DNA of 64,000 nucleotides from Candidatus Omnitrophota bacterium (GCA_016196565.1 JACPXK010000068.1:16177-80176); one strand, 5' to 3'; positions 1 to 8,176 are shown, numbered from the stretch's first letter. Notes: generated by a model not told the origin, from the sequence alone. Made by a program: numbers and translations.

Positions 1-116
1 TTTGAGAGCGTATAAACAAAGATACTGATTAAAGGAATAATCGTGATGACAGCGCAAAAAAAAGTGGCGGATATCATCATGATATTTTTTGTTTTTCTTA
101 AAAGTTTGTTGCTCAT
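1..116 (-). CDS. pstA: PstA, phosphate ABC transporter permease (N-terminal fragment, runs off left edge)
   Basis: This is the first 38 codons of a protein beginning MSNKLLRKTKNIMM, followed by a hydrophobic stretch that would be the first membrane helix. Its ATG overlaps the stop codon of the upstream pstC by four bases (ATGA), the usual arrangement for translationally coupled PstC and PstA, the two membrane subunits of the high-affinity phosphate importer. The rest of the gene, and any pstB or phoU after it, lies outside the window. Identification rests on position and the N-terminal helix only. Confidence 0.8.
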   Translation of the reverse strand, partial: MSNKLLRKTKNIMMISATFFCAVITIIPLISIFVYTLS

Positions 117-1051
117 GCGGGTACTGCCTCCAGCTTATTGGATACAGACCAAATGAGAAGCCGCGCGAGAATGTTCAAAAGCAGAGTCAGCGCGAAAAGG
201 ACAAGGGCGACTTCCATTAATGCCGAAAGATACATGTCTGAGGTTGCCTCCGTAAATTCATTGGCGATAACGGCCGCCATACTGTGGCTCGGAGCAAATA
301 AAGAAACGGCAATGTCAGGACGGTTTCCGATCACCATCGTGACAGCCATGGTTTCTCCCAAAGCCCGGCCTAACCCGAGAAGAATGGCCCCCAGAACGCC
401 GCTGCGTCCGTAAGGAAGAATGGTCATCTTGACCATTTCCCATCGAGTGGAACCGATGGCCAAAGCGGCTTCTTTCAAGGGAACGGGAATGGTTGAAAAA
501 ACCTCACGTGAAATAGAGGAAATAGTCGGAATAATCATAATGCTGAGAATGATTCCGGCGGCAAGCATTCCCACGCCGTATTTGGGGCCTTGGAACAAAG
601 GCAGAAAACCCAAATAATTTCCAAGAAAAGGTTCCACGGTATTTCTCAAAAGGGGAACGAGAACGAAAATTCCCCACAAGCCTAAAATAATACTCGGAAC
701 CGCAGCAAGGAGTTCGATCATAAAACCCAAAGGAGTTTTTATCCACTGCGGCGCCAGTTCGGACAAATAAATGGCAATGCCAAGAGAAACCGGAACCGCA
801 ATCAGCAAGGCAAGAAGGGATGAAACAACCGTTCCATAGATAAAAGGAAGGGCGCCGTAGAATTCTTGAACCGGATCCCAATGGGATGAAATTAAAAATC
901 CCCACCCGAATTTTTGAATGGCCGGCCAGGAGAAAGTTGTCATGACCCCAATCAATAGAAGAGTTAAAGCAAAAATAGACCAGGCTACCCAAGCAATTGC
1001 AGTTTTAAATGACTCATCCCGGTTAATTCTTTTTTTCATGTTTTTTCTCAT
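113..1051 (-). CDS. pstC: PstC, phosphate ABC transporter permease
   Basis: Inner-membrane permease that pairs with PstA to form the phosphate channel. About six hydrophobic segments are visible. The EAALAIGSTRWEM stretch is the cytoplasmic loop of binding-protein-dependent permeases that docks the ATPase, and GRALGETMAVTMVIGN is the PstC-type core. I chose the ATG at 1051 (312 aa); an ATG at 1039 is equally possible. An upstream in-frame TTG at 1090 and an ATG at 1072 would place the start inside or before a 12-bp inverted repeat, and neither has a good ribosome site. It lies 104 bp after pstS on the same strand and overlaps pstA by 4 bp. Confidence 0.93.
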   Translation of the reverse strand: MRKNMKKRINRDESFKTAIAWVAWSIFALTLLLIGVMTTFSWPAIQKFGWGFLISSHWDPVQEFYGALPFIYGTVVSSLLALLIAVPVSLGIAIYLSELAPQWIKTPLGFMIELLAAVPSIILGLWGIFVLVPLLRNTVEPFLGNYLGFLPLFQGPKYGVGMLAAGIILSIMIIPTISSISREVFSTIPVPLKEAALAIGSTRWEMVKMTILPYGRSGVLGAILLGLGRALGETMAVTMVIGNRPDIAVSLFAPSHSMAAVIANEFTEATSDMYLSALMEVALVLFALTLLLNILARLLIWSVSNKLEAVPA

Positions 1052-1058
1052 TAAAAAA

Positions 1059-1132
1059 GCATAAGCAGGCATCCGGAATATTCGCTCCAAGGGAGGGGAG
1101 CAGCAAATATCCGGTAAAAAGCCTGCTTATGC
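1059..1132 (-). other. Intergenic stem-loop between pstS and pstC
   Basis: A perfect 12-bp inverted repeat (GCATAAGCAGGC at 1059-1070, its complement at 1121-1132) brackets a second imperfect pairing (ATCCGGAATATT against AATATCCGG). No T-run follows, so it is not an ordinary terminator. By analogy with other binding-protein operons, such a hairpin could stabilise the upstream pstS message or reduce read-through into pstC. That role is inference. Confidence 0.55.
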
Positions 1133-1155
1133 AAAACAGACAAGCGGTAAAATGT

Positions 1156-2199
1156 TTAATAGCTAATGCCTTTTAAAGTCTCGTCGATTTTTTGCACTAC
1201 CGATTCGGGAAGCGGGGCATAGAGCAAATCTTTGGCGTATTGCTGTCCATCGTGAACCGCCCATTTTAAAAATTCCACGATTTTCCGGCCTTTAAAAGAG
1301 TCTTTTTGCTTTTGATAAATCAAAATCCAGGTAAAACCGGAAATCGGATAAGCATTCTCACCGTCCGGATTGACAATGGAAACGCGGAAATCATCCGGCA
1401 TAGTTTGGACCTTGCTGTCGATAGCGGCTGTTGTCGATTCAAGACTAGGCAAAATAAACTTTCCGGATTTGTTCTTAATTGCGGCGTAAGAAAGGTGATT
1501 TCTTTCGGCATAAGCAAGTTCCACATAGCCAAGGCATCCGGGAGTTTGTTTCACGAGTCCGGCCACTCCTTCATTGCCTTTGCCGCCGAGACCCACCGGC
1601 CAGCTGACGGAAGTGCCCTTTCCGACTTTGGATTTCCATCCGCTTGAAATGGAAGAAAGATAATCGGTGAAAATATTCGTGGTGCCGCTGCCGTCTGAAC
1701 GATGGGCGACAATAATATCCGAAGCCGGAAGATTAACTCCGGGATTATCATTGGTAATGGCGGGATCATTCCAATGTTTGATTTTGCCAAGAAAAATACC
1801 CGCTACCACATCAGAACTCAAATTGAGGGTGGTCTTGCCGATTTCCGGGACATTGTAAGTTACTACCACGGCCCCTGCGATCATGGGGATATGGATAAGT
1901 TTTCCCGCGGCGCCGCGTAATTGTTCGTTAGTGAGTGCGGCGTCCGAAGCGCCAAAATCCACAGTTTGCGCGGAAATTTGTTTAATTCCGCCGCCGGAAC
2001 CAATCGATTGATAATTAAAATTGACCGAAGGATCAACTTTGGTGTATTCCGAAAACCATTTGGAATAAATGGGGTAGGGGAAAGTGGCTCCCGCGCCATT
2101 AATCAGTTTTGGTTCGTCCGAGAATCCGAAAGGACTTGCCATCAACAAAAGCCCCGCCATTCCGGCGGTTATTTTTTTAAATCTGTTTCGAATGTTCAT
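1156..2199 (-). CDS. pstS: PstS, periplasmic phosphate-binding protein
   Basis: 347 aa with a signal peptide (about residues 1-27). The mature protein opens with the PstS hallmark GAGATFPYPIYSKW and continues with QSIGSGGGI and HRSDGSGTT, phosphate-coordinating loops of the family. It captures phosphate in the periplasm and delivers it to PstCA. The ATG is preceded by GGAGAGGAACAA. It lies downstream of the porin gene with a 28-bp palindrome between them and upstream of pstC, so porin-pstS-pstC-pstA probably form one transcription unit. Full length for the family; the call is secure. Confidence 0.97.
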   Translation of the reverse strand: MNIRNRFKKITAGMAGLLLMASPFGFSDEPKLINGAGATFPYPIYSKWFSEYTKVDPSVNFNYQSIGSGGGIKQISAQTVDFGASDAALTNEQLRGAAGKLIHIPMIAGAVVVTYNVPEIGKTTLNLSSDVVAGIFLGKIKHWNDPAITNDNPGVNLPASDIIVAHRSDGSGTTNIFTDYLSSISSGWKSKVGKGTSVSWPVGLGGKGNEGVAGLVKQTPGCLGYVELAYAERNHLSYAAIKNKSGKFILPSLESTTAAIDSKVQTMPDDFRVSIVNPDGENAYPISGFTWILIYQKQKDSFKGRKIVEFLKWAVHDGQQYAKDLLYAPLPESVVQKIDETLKGISY

Positions 2200-2221
2200 T
2201 TGTTCCTCTCCGTTATTTGAA

Positions 2222-2249
2222 AGGGGACAGGTCTTAAGACCTGTCCCCT
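2222..2249. repeat. 28-bp perfect palindrome (REP-like)
   Basis: Two 12-base arms (AGGGGACAGGTC and its complement) flank TTAA, giving a perfectly self-complementary 28-mer. It lies in the porin-pstS intergenic gap, 11 bp after the porin stop codon and before the pstS ribosome site. There is no adequate T-run for a rho-independent terminator. It resembles extragenic palindromes that occur in many copies per genome. In the porin-pstS transcript it would form a strong hairpin. Confidence 0.7.
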
Positions 2250-2260
2250 ATTTGGGGGAT

Positions 2261-3697
2261 TTAAAATTTCCAAATTAAATCTAATTGAAAGCGGCGTTGT
2301 TGTTCATCGCGTGATTGGCCGGCTGCGCCGTTGGCGGTGCCGGCGTTTAGGTTTTCCACAAAAAACGCGGCGGTGCCGAGTTGAATATTATCTGTCAAGC
2401 CATAACCTGCTTTGATCACGCTACCTCGATGGCCGGAATGGCCCAGACTTCCAAAATCGCTGTCATTAAAACCCGGTGTAACCTCCGAACCAATATATTT
2501 ATAGGCATAGCTAAGCGTCCAATCGCCTTTCTTTTTGACGCCGCCAAGTTTTGTACCAAGCGACCAACCATGGGAATCCGCATCGCCTACACGCCCATTG
2601 TCTATATTCGTTGCCCAATCGAAAAAAGGCTTTACGGCAATGCCGAAGGGACGAAGCGTGATTTCGTTATAAACTTCAACAACATCGAAATCTTCCGCGT
2701 CGAGTTCTGTTGAGGAACCAGCGCTGTTGAAATTACCTCGCGCCAGGGAGGTTGTTCCGATGAGGAAATTACTGTTGTTGGCGTAATCATTCCAGTTGTA
2801 ATACGAAAAAGCGCTTAACCAATCAACCGCCCTTTCAGAAAACGGAGTCATTAAATTGGCTTTTAAGCCGCCTTGCCAGGCAAAGAGTTCAGCATCACCG
2901 CCGATCGTGCTGTCTTCATCCAGTACAAATTGCCCCGCTAGCGCATAACCGTTGATGCCGACATCGGCCGTGTCGATAAATTTAATATCCACTTGTTCGA
3001 TAATCCCTTCCGGCCTGACGTCGCGGTCCCAAATAAGGTCGGAGGAACCCTGTTCAAAAGGATTTGCCATCTTTCCCGCTGTCACGGTTAGCTTTTCAAC
3101 AGGACCGACTTTAGCCCAATTGGGGGTGTAAGTTGCGTAAGCTTTTTCCACCATAATGTCTTTGAAGTTAAAATTGTTATCGAAAGTACTGTTTGTGGAA
3201 GTGGGGTCCACATTGGTTCCGCTCGAGGTGGCGCCTGAAGCAAGCCCAAATCCGGCTTTGATTTCGTCGCTGAATTTCTTTTCGAAGCCGAAACGCAGGC
3301 GATAACGAAAACGGTTCTGATCGTCCGTTTCGCTGGGGTGGCCTGAGCTATTTTGAAAAGCCTCGTAACGAAGCCTTAAATCTCCTTTAAAGGAAAGATC
3401 TTTAAGCCATTTGTCAGAACCTTTGAGCGCGCTGCTCACTCTGCTTTCAAATTCTTTGTCTGTCATAGGAATCGCTTCGCCGCTCGGAGCAGCGATTGAC
3501 ACGGCGGGTTCACGGTTTTCAAGGGCGCGGATTTTATTATTTTGATCACCGATGACTTTTTGCATTTGAGACATTTGCTTTTGCATGTCGCTCACCATTT
3601 GCTGAAGCTGACTCATGGCAGCGTCGTCAGCCCAAACATTGGTATTGAAAAACATCGCCAGAGCAGCGAGCCCTGCGGTTATTTTTTTAAGTTTCAT
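2261..3697 (-). CDS. Outer-membrane porin, probably phosphate-induced
   Basis: 478 aa. It has a signal peptide ending near NVWA, then a Met/Gln-rich segment (about residues 28-65) with coiled-coil character. A long beta-rich barrel begins near DLRLRYEAFQ, and the protein ends in a terminal aromatic residue (LIWKF), the outer-membrane insertion signal. The layout matches trimeric 'putative porin' families with an N-terminal helical trimerisation region. The ATG follows a strong AGGAGGAAGG site. It is first in the pstS operon and downstream of Pho-box-like repeats, so passage of phosphate or phosphate esters is likely, but specificity cannot be read from the sequence. Confidence 0.88.
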   Translation of the reverse strand: MKLKKITAGLAALAMFFNTNVWADDAAMSQLQQMVSDMQKQMSQMQKVIGDQNNKIRALENREPAVSIAAPSGEAIPMTDKEFESRVSSALKGSDKWLKDLSFKGDLRLRYEAFQNSSGHPSETDDQNRFRYRLRFGFEKKFSDEIKAGFGLASGATSSGTNVDPTSTNSTFDNNFNFKDIMVEKAYATYTPNWAKVGPVEKLTVTAGKMANPFEQGSSDLIWDRDVRPEGIIEQVDIKFIDTADVGINGYALAGQFVLDEDSTIGGDAELFAWQGGLKANLMTPFSERAVDWLSAFSYYNWNDYANNSNFLIGTTSLARGNFNSAGSSTELDAEDFDVVEVYNEITLRPFGIAVKPFFDWATNIDNGRVGDADSHGWSLGTKLGGVKKKGDWTLSYAYKYIGSEVTPGFNDSDFGSLGHSGHRGSVIKAGYGLTDNIQLGTAAFFVENLNAGTANGAAGQSRDEQQRRFQLDLIWKF

Positions 3698-3787
3698 AAA
3701 TTTCCTTCCTCCTAATTGTTTTTAAATTCTTTTGGATTTGATAGCTCAAGGGAGTGCGTCATTTCGTGCAGAAATCTAACAAGGCTG

Positions 3788-3827
3788 CGTAAAGATCTCT
3801 CGAGGCTTCAGTAAAGTCGGTGTAAAA
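3788..3827 (-). promoter_or_regulatory. Pho-box-like direct repeats for the porin-pst operon
   Basis: Read on the minus strand, three heptamers TTTTACA, CTTTACT and CTTTACG occupy 3827-3821, 3816-3810 and 3794-3788. They are offset by 11 and then 22 bp, one and two helical turns. PhoB binds tandem 7-bp repeats separated by 4 bp, so the spacing matches although the heptamer differs from the enterobacterial CTGTCAT. A possible -10 (TAGATT) begins 9 bp after the last heptamer, as at classical Pho promoters. The assignment is inference. Confidence 0.5.
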
Positions 3828-3833
3828 AATAAA

Positions 3834-3851
3834 CTTTACATAGACTTTACT
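3834..3851 (+). promoter_or_regulatory. Pho-box-like direct repeat for the pstS2 operon
   Basis: CTTTACA (3834-3840) and CTTTACT (3845-3851) are offset by exactly 11 bp, the PhoB half-site arrangement, about 55 bp upstream of pstS2. The same heptamer occurs on the opposite strand toward the divergent porin operon and upstream of phoB. A TATTAA hexamer at 3872-3877 could serve as -10, although it is further away than usual. Confidence 0.5.
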
Positions 3852-3905
3852 TGCGCTTGCCTTCGGTTCTTTATTAAGATCGCTCCCTAACCCATGGGAG
3901 GGAAT

Positions 3906-4772
3906 ATGGCCATTCGTGTATCTATTTCCAGGCTTTTTCTTTTTTTAACCGCATTATTTTTAAGTACCTCACCGGCGTTTGCTGCCACAGACACCCTTCA
4001 GATTAAAGGCTCGGATACCATGGTGAATCTGGGGCAGGCTTGGGCCGAAGAATTCATGCTGCAGCACCCCGACGTGAGTATTGCGGTGACAGGGGGAGGC
4101 TCAGGAACCGGAATTGCCGCCATTTTGTCCGGCACCTGTGATATCGCGCAATCTTCCCGGGACATCAAAGCCGAAGAGCAGGAACAGGCTAAGGCTGCTG
4201 GATTTACTATTAATGAAGTGGCCGTAGGAACGGATGGTATTGCCGTCGTGACTCACCCCGCCAATCCGGTTTCCGAACTGACGCTCGATCAATTGGCCGA
4301 TATTTTTACGGGCAAAATCAAAAATTGGAAAGAAGTCGGGGGAAAAGATATTCCCATGCTGGTTCTTTCCCGTGAACGCAATTCCGGCACCCATGTTTTC
4401 TTCCTCGAGCATGTTCTTCGCCGCGGCAACATCAAAGGACCGGAAGAATTTTCTCAATCGGCGCTGATGATGCCTTCCAGCCAGGCTATTGTGCAGGAAG
4501 TACAATCAAGCGACGCGGCAATCGGATATGTTGGAATCGGTTATGTGACACCCGCGCTCAAAGTCATTCCTGTGGCGAAAAAATCAGGAGAGGCGGCCAT
4601 TACTCCGAATATTGACACGGTGCAAAGCGGCCAATATCCGATTTCACGCCCTCTTTTGTTTTTAACGCGCGGCGAACCTCAGGGACAGATCAAAGACTTT
4701 ATGGATTTTGTGCTCGGGGCCGAAGGACAAGAAATCGTCAAGACGCTTGATTTTATTCCCCTGAAAAAATAA
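3906..4772 (+). CDS. PstS-family phosphate-binding protein, second copy
   Basis: 288 aa periplasmic binding protein. A signal peptide ends near SPAFA, followed by IKGSDTMVNL, TGGGSGTGI and SRERNSGTH, the phosphate-contacting loops of the shorter PstS_2-type subfamily. The start was set at 3906 because GGGAGG lies four bases upstream of that ATG; an ATG at 3894 falls before the Shine-Dalgarno site. It begins a five-gene operon with its own permeases and two ATPases. It differs clearly from the other PstS in the window, so this looks like an independent Pst system rather than a recent duplication. Confidence 0.94.
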   Translation: MAIRVSISRLFLFLTALFLSTSPAFAATDTLQIKGSDTMVNLGQAWAEEFMLQHPDVSIAVTGGGSGTGIAAILSGTCDIAQSSRDIKAEEQEQAKAAGFTINEVAVGTDGIAVVTHPANPVSELTLDQLADIFTGKIKNWKEVGGKDIPMLVLSRERNSGTHVFFLEHVLRRGNIKGPEEFSQSALMMPSSQAIVQEVQSSDAAIGYVGIGYVTPALKVIPVAKKSGEAAITPNIDTVQSGQYPISRPLLFLTRGEPQGQIKDFMDFVLGAEGQEIVKTLDFIPLKK

Positions 4773-4782
4773 ATAGCGTCTC

Positions 4783-5676
4783 GTGAATTCCACGCGCAAG
4801 TCCCTCAACCGCATTTTCGAGCTTTTAATGGAACGGGCCATTTTTTTGGCCGGCATTGTTTCCATACTTTGTGTTTTTCTCATCTTCCTTTTCCTTTTGA
4901 AAGAAGGATTTTCACTCTTTAAAACCTATTCTCCGCTTTCTTTTCTTTTGGGAACAAATTGGTATCCGATTTCCTATCCTCCTAAGTTCGGCATGGTTCC
5001 GCTTCTTCTCGGGTCTTTGGCCGTGACTTTCGGGGCAATTCTTATCGCCGTTCCGCTTGGTATGGGCGCCGCCATTTATATCGGAGAAGTCGCGCCGCTC
5101 TGGCTGAAGGATATTTTAAAAGGGACCGTGGAATTTCTTTCCGCCATTCCGAGCATCGTTCTTGGCTTTATCGGGCTTGTCACGCTTGTGCCGATTGTAA
5201 AATATATTTTCAAACTCCCGACCGGCCTCACCGCACTTTCGGGCTCCATCATGCTCGCTTTTATGGCAATGCCTACCATTGTCAGCATGATGGAAGACGC
5301 CCTTGCCGCGGTTCCCAAGAGTTACCGTGAAGGGGCGCTTGCGCTCGGGGCCACAAAATGGCAAATGATACGCCGCGTGGTTTTGCCCGCGGCTTCATCG
5401 GGAATGCTGGCGGCGATTATGCTCGGGGTGGGCCGTGTCATCGGCGAAACCATGGCGGTATTAATGATTACGGGAAACGCGGCGAGAATTCCCACCACGC
5501 TCACCCAGCCGGTGCGTACCATGACGGCCACCATTGCCGCCGAAATGGGCGAGGCGGTGCGGGGAAGCGAACATTATTTTGCGCTTTTCGCCATCGGAAT
5601 CGTCCTTTTTATCATTACGTTTTTGATTAATTTTACGGCAAGCTTTTTTATCAGAAATAAGGTACGGAAAAAATGA
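4783..5676 (+). CDS. PstC-like phosphate permease of the second Pst system
   Basis: 297 aa, six predicted membrane helices, with the ATPase-docking loop YREGALALGATKWQMIRR and the PstC core GRVIGETMAVLMITGN. The start is a GTG at 4783, 10 bp after pstS2, without an obvious ribosome site; an internal ATG (Met16) is an alternative. It overlaps pstA2 by ATGA. It would form the transmembrane channel with PstA2 and be driven by the two downstream ATPases. Confidence 0.93.
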   Translation: MNSTRKSLNRIFELLMERAIFLAGIVSILCVFLIFLFLLKEGFSLFKTYSPLSFLLGTNWYPISYPPKFGMVPLLLGSLAVTFGAILIAVPLGMGAAIYIGEVAPLWLKDILKGTVEFLSAIPSIVLGFIGLVTLVPIVKYIFKLPTGLTALSGSIMLAFMAMPTIVSMMEDALAAVPKSYREGALALGATKWQMIRRVVLPAASSGMLAAIMLGVGRVIGETMAVLMITGNAARIPTTLTQPVRTMTATIAAEMGEAVRGSEHYFALFAIGIVLFIITFLINFTASFFIRNKVRKK

Positions 5677-6527
5677 AACGTCTGAACGCGCGCTGGATAG
5701 AAAAAATTGTTTTTGCCTCGCTCTTACTCTCCACCCTTGTGATCGTCATTCCCGTCATTTTAATCACGCTGCTCATCCTGAAGCAGGGAGTCGCCGCACT
5801 CAATTGGGAATTTTTGAGCCAGAGCCCTCGAATGGGCATGAGGGCCGGAGGAATTTTCCCTGCGATTGTCGGCACGCTTTATCTTGTGCTGGGTACGATG
5901 GCTTTCGCCCTGCCGGTGGGAATTCTTGCCGCCGTTTATCTTTCCGAATACGCCAAAGAAAACTGGCTGACGCGCATGATTGACATCGCCATTGTGAATT
6001 TGGCCGGAGTTCCTTCCGTGGTTTACGGCCTTTTCGGTCTCGGCCTTTTTGTCGTGTTCCTTAATTTTGGGACTTCCATTCTTTCGGGATGTCTGACACT
6101 TTCCATTATGAGTCTGCCCGTGATTATTACGGCTTCGCGCGAGGCTTTGAATTCTGTCCCTCAATCTTTCCGCGAAGCCAGTCTCGCGCTCGGCGCTACC
6201 CGCTGGCAAACCATTCACCGCGTGGTTTTACCCAATGCCCTTCCGGGGATTATGACGGGAACCATTCTTGCGATGAGCCGTGCGGCCGGAGAAACCGCCC
6301 CCATTCTTTTTACGGTTGCCGCTTTTTATTTGCCGCGCCTGCCGCGCACCGTTTTTGATCAATGCATGGCGCTTCCTTATCATTTGTATGTGATTGCGAC
6401 CCAGGTCCCCAATGTGAAACCCCATGTTCAATACGGAACGGCGCTGGTTTTGATTCTGATGGTTCTTGTCATGAATATCATCGCCATTATCATTCGCACC
6501 CGTTTTCGCAAGAGGAAGCAATGGTAG
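5673..6527 (+). CDS. PstA-like phosphate permease of the second Pst system
   Basis: 284 aa inner-membrane protein with about six hydrophobic helices. It has the loop FREASLALGATRWQTIHR and the PstA-type segment SRAAGETAPILFT. Its ATG overlaps the pstC2 stop (ATGA), and its own stop overlaps the pstB1 start by 7 bp. It pairs with PstC2 as the second half of the phosphate channel. Confidence 0.94.
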   Translation: MKRLNARWIEKIVFASLLLSTLVIVIPVILITLLILKQGVAALNWEFLSQSPRMGMRAGGIFPAIVGTLYLVLGTMAFALPVGILAAVYLSEYAKENWLTRMIDIAIVNLAGVPSVVYGLFGLGLFVVFLNFGTSILSGCLTLSIMSLPVIITASREALNSVPQSFREASLALGATRWQTIHRVVLPNALPGIMTGTILAMSRAAGETAPILFTVAAFYLPRLPRTVFDQCMALPYHLYVIATQVPNVKPHVQYGTALVLILMVLVMNIIAIIIRTRFRKRKQW

Positions 6528-7285
6528 AAAACAAGGAAGCTAAAATTGAATTTCATTCTTTGTCGGTTTTTTATGATGCGCGCCAGGCGTTAAAGAGCGT
6601 AACTTTTGACGTGCGCAGCAAAGAAATTCTCGGCATTATCGGTCCGGCCAACAGCGGCAAGACTTCGCTTCTGCGCACCCTCAACCGTTTGAGCGAGCGG
6701 CAGAATGAATTCCGCATGGAAGGAGAAATCTTTCTGGACGGAAAGAATATTTATCAGAAATTTCCGGCCAATGAGTTAAGAAAACTTATCGGAATGATTT
6801 TTGCCCTGCCCACGTCCTTACCTCTTTCTATTTATGAGAATGTGGCTTACGGCCCGCGCGTGCACGGCGTTTCGAAAAAATCGGAGTTGGATGCCATGGT
6901 CGAGAAAAGTTTGAACGCCGCTTTTTTGTGGGATGAGGTCAAAGACCGGCTCGATCTTCCTGCCCTGAAACTTTCCGGCGGCCAGCAGCAGCGGCTTTGC
7001 ATCGCCCGCACCCTTGCCGTGGAGCCGGAGGTCATTTTGTACGACGAACCGTGCAGCGGTCTGGATCCGATTTCGACGGCCAAGGTCGAAGAGGCGATGA
7101 TGGAATTGCAGAGCCAGTACACGCAAATTCTTGTCACCAACAATACGAAGCAGGCGGCGCGCGTCAGCGACCGCACGGCTTTTTTCCTGATGGGGGAATT
7201 GATCGAAATCGATGAAACCGAAAAGATTTTCACGGTCCCCGGAGATAAACGCACGGAAGATTATGTTTCCGGGAGGTTTGGTTAA
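6521..7285 (+). CDS. PstB-type ATPase with degenerate Q- and H-loops (PstB1)
   Basis: 254 aa ABC ATPase that aligns throughout with PstB. Walker A is GPANSGKTS (41-49), signature LSGGQQQR (151-158), Walker B ILYDEP (172-177). Two functional residues are changed. The Q-loop Gln is Ala95 (MIFALPTSLP in place of the usual MVFQKPxPFP), and the switch-region His is Asn207 (VTNNTKQAARVSD in place of VTHNMQQAARVSD). The C-terminus TEDYVSGRFG is typical of PstB. Start ATG at 6521, inside the end of pstA2. The next gene encodes a second PstB with the opposite pattern of defects, so the pair probably works as a heterodimer. Confidence 0.92.
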   Translation: MVENKEAKIEFHSLSVFYDARQALKSVTFDVRSKEILGIIGPANSGKTSLLRTLNRLSERQNEFRMEGEIFLDGKNIYQKFPANELRKLIGMIFALPTSLPLSIYENVAYGPRVHGVSKKSELDAMVEKSLNAAFLWDEVKDRLDLPALKLSGGQQQRLCIARTLAVEPEVILYDEPCSGLDPISTAKVEEAMMELQSQYTQILVTNNTKQAARVSDRTAFFLMGELIEIDETEKIFTVPGDKRTEDYVSGRFG

Positions 7286-8041
7286 ATGGATCCGGTCATC
7301 AAGGTCGAAAATTTCAATCTTTATTACGGGGATTTTCAGGCCCTTAAAAACGTCAACTTGAAGATTTTCGAAAAACAAGTGACCGCCATTATCGGGCCCT
7401 CCGGCTGCGGTAAATCCACACTCCTTCGCTCCATCAACCGGATGAATGATTTAATCGATCAAGTCCGCGTGGAAGGGCAGATCCTGATTGAGAATGGGCC
7501 GGTTTACGGCAAAAATGTGGACCTAATCAATGTTAGAAAAAAAGTGGGCATGGTCTTTCAACGCCCGAATCCCTTTCCGCTTTCGATTTTCGAAAACGTG
7601 GTATTCGGCCTTAAAATTCACAACGGACTTTCGCGAAGCGAGCTGGCGGACCGCGCGGAGCAAAGCCTTCAAGCGGTGGGGCTTTGGGAAGGGCTGCGCG
7701 ACCGTTTGGACAAATCCGCCATTTATCTTTCGGGAGAAGAGCAGCAGCGATTATGTATCGCTCGCGTGATCGCCGTCAGTCCCGATATTGTGCTTATGGA
7801 TGAACCTTGCTCGGCGCTTGATCCGGTCGCGACCCAGCATATCGAAGAGTTGATACGCATTCTCAAAAAAGATTATACGATTGTTATCGTGACGCATAAT
7901 ATGGCGCAGGCGGCGCGCGTCAGCGATGAAACGGCTTATTTTTATTTGGGAGAATTGATCGAAATGGACAAGACGGAGAAAATTTTCACGGCGCCCTCAA
8001 AAAAGGAAACAGAAGATTATATTACCGGCCGGTTCGGATAA
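7286..8041 (+). CDS. pstB: PstB-type ATPase with degenerate signature motif (PstB2)
   Basis: 251 aa. Walker [10 protein letters not shown] (37-45), Q-loop Gln92 ([10 protein letters not shown]), Walker B LMDEP (170-174) and switch His204 ([13 protein letters not shown]) are all canonical. The ABC signature is LSGEEQQR (148-155), with Gly and Gln of LSGGQ replaced by Glu. A GGGAGG lies nine bases before the ATG, and the pstB1 stop immediately precedes it. In an ABC dimer each ATP site uses the Walker motifs of one subunit and the signature of the other. The two PstBs would therefore form one fully canonical site and one degenerate site. Confidence 0.93.
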   Translation: MDPVIKVENFNLYYGDFQALKNVNLKIFEKQVTAIIGPSGCGKSTLLRSINRMNDLIDQVRVEGQILIENGPVYGKNVDLINVRKKVGMVFQRPNPFPLSIFENVVFGLKIHNGLSRSELADRAEQSLQAVGLWEGLRDRLDKSAIYLSGEEQQRLCIARVIAVSPDIVLMDEPCSALDPVATQHIEELIRILKKDYTIVIVTHNMAQAARVSDETAYFYLGELIEMDKTEKIFTAPSKKETEDYITGRFG

Positions 8042-8176
8042 GTTTCCCAAAACGCCCAGAAGGTCACGCTGCTGTTTGAGCGCGGGAATCCGTTTTCTTT
8101 CTAGCTCCGCGATTAAATGCTGTAAAAGGTGCTGCTGTCTGCGCAGTCCGGTAATCATTAGCTTAGTCTCGAACAT
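7997..8176 (-). CDS. Small hypothetical protein, 59 aa, antisense to the pstB2 end
   Basis: An ATG at 8176 is preceded by a perfect AGGAGG seven bases upstream. The product is amphipathic and rich in Leu, Gln and Arg ([19 protein letters not shown]), suggesting a helical or coiled-coil peptide. It is convergent with pstB2 and overlaps its last 45 bp on the other strand, and the tail encoded there is hydrophobic. I do not recognise a family. The ribosome site and helical composition argue for expression; lack of known homologues and the overlap argue for caution. Confidence 0.42.
   Translation of the reverse strand: MFETKLMITGLRRQQHLLQHLIAELERKRIPALKQQRDLLGVLGNLSEPAGNIIFCFLF

Noticed and set aside
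2222..2249. Rho-independent terminator for the porin gene
   Set aside because: The stem is strong, but only three T follow on the transcribed strand.
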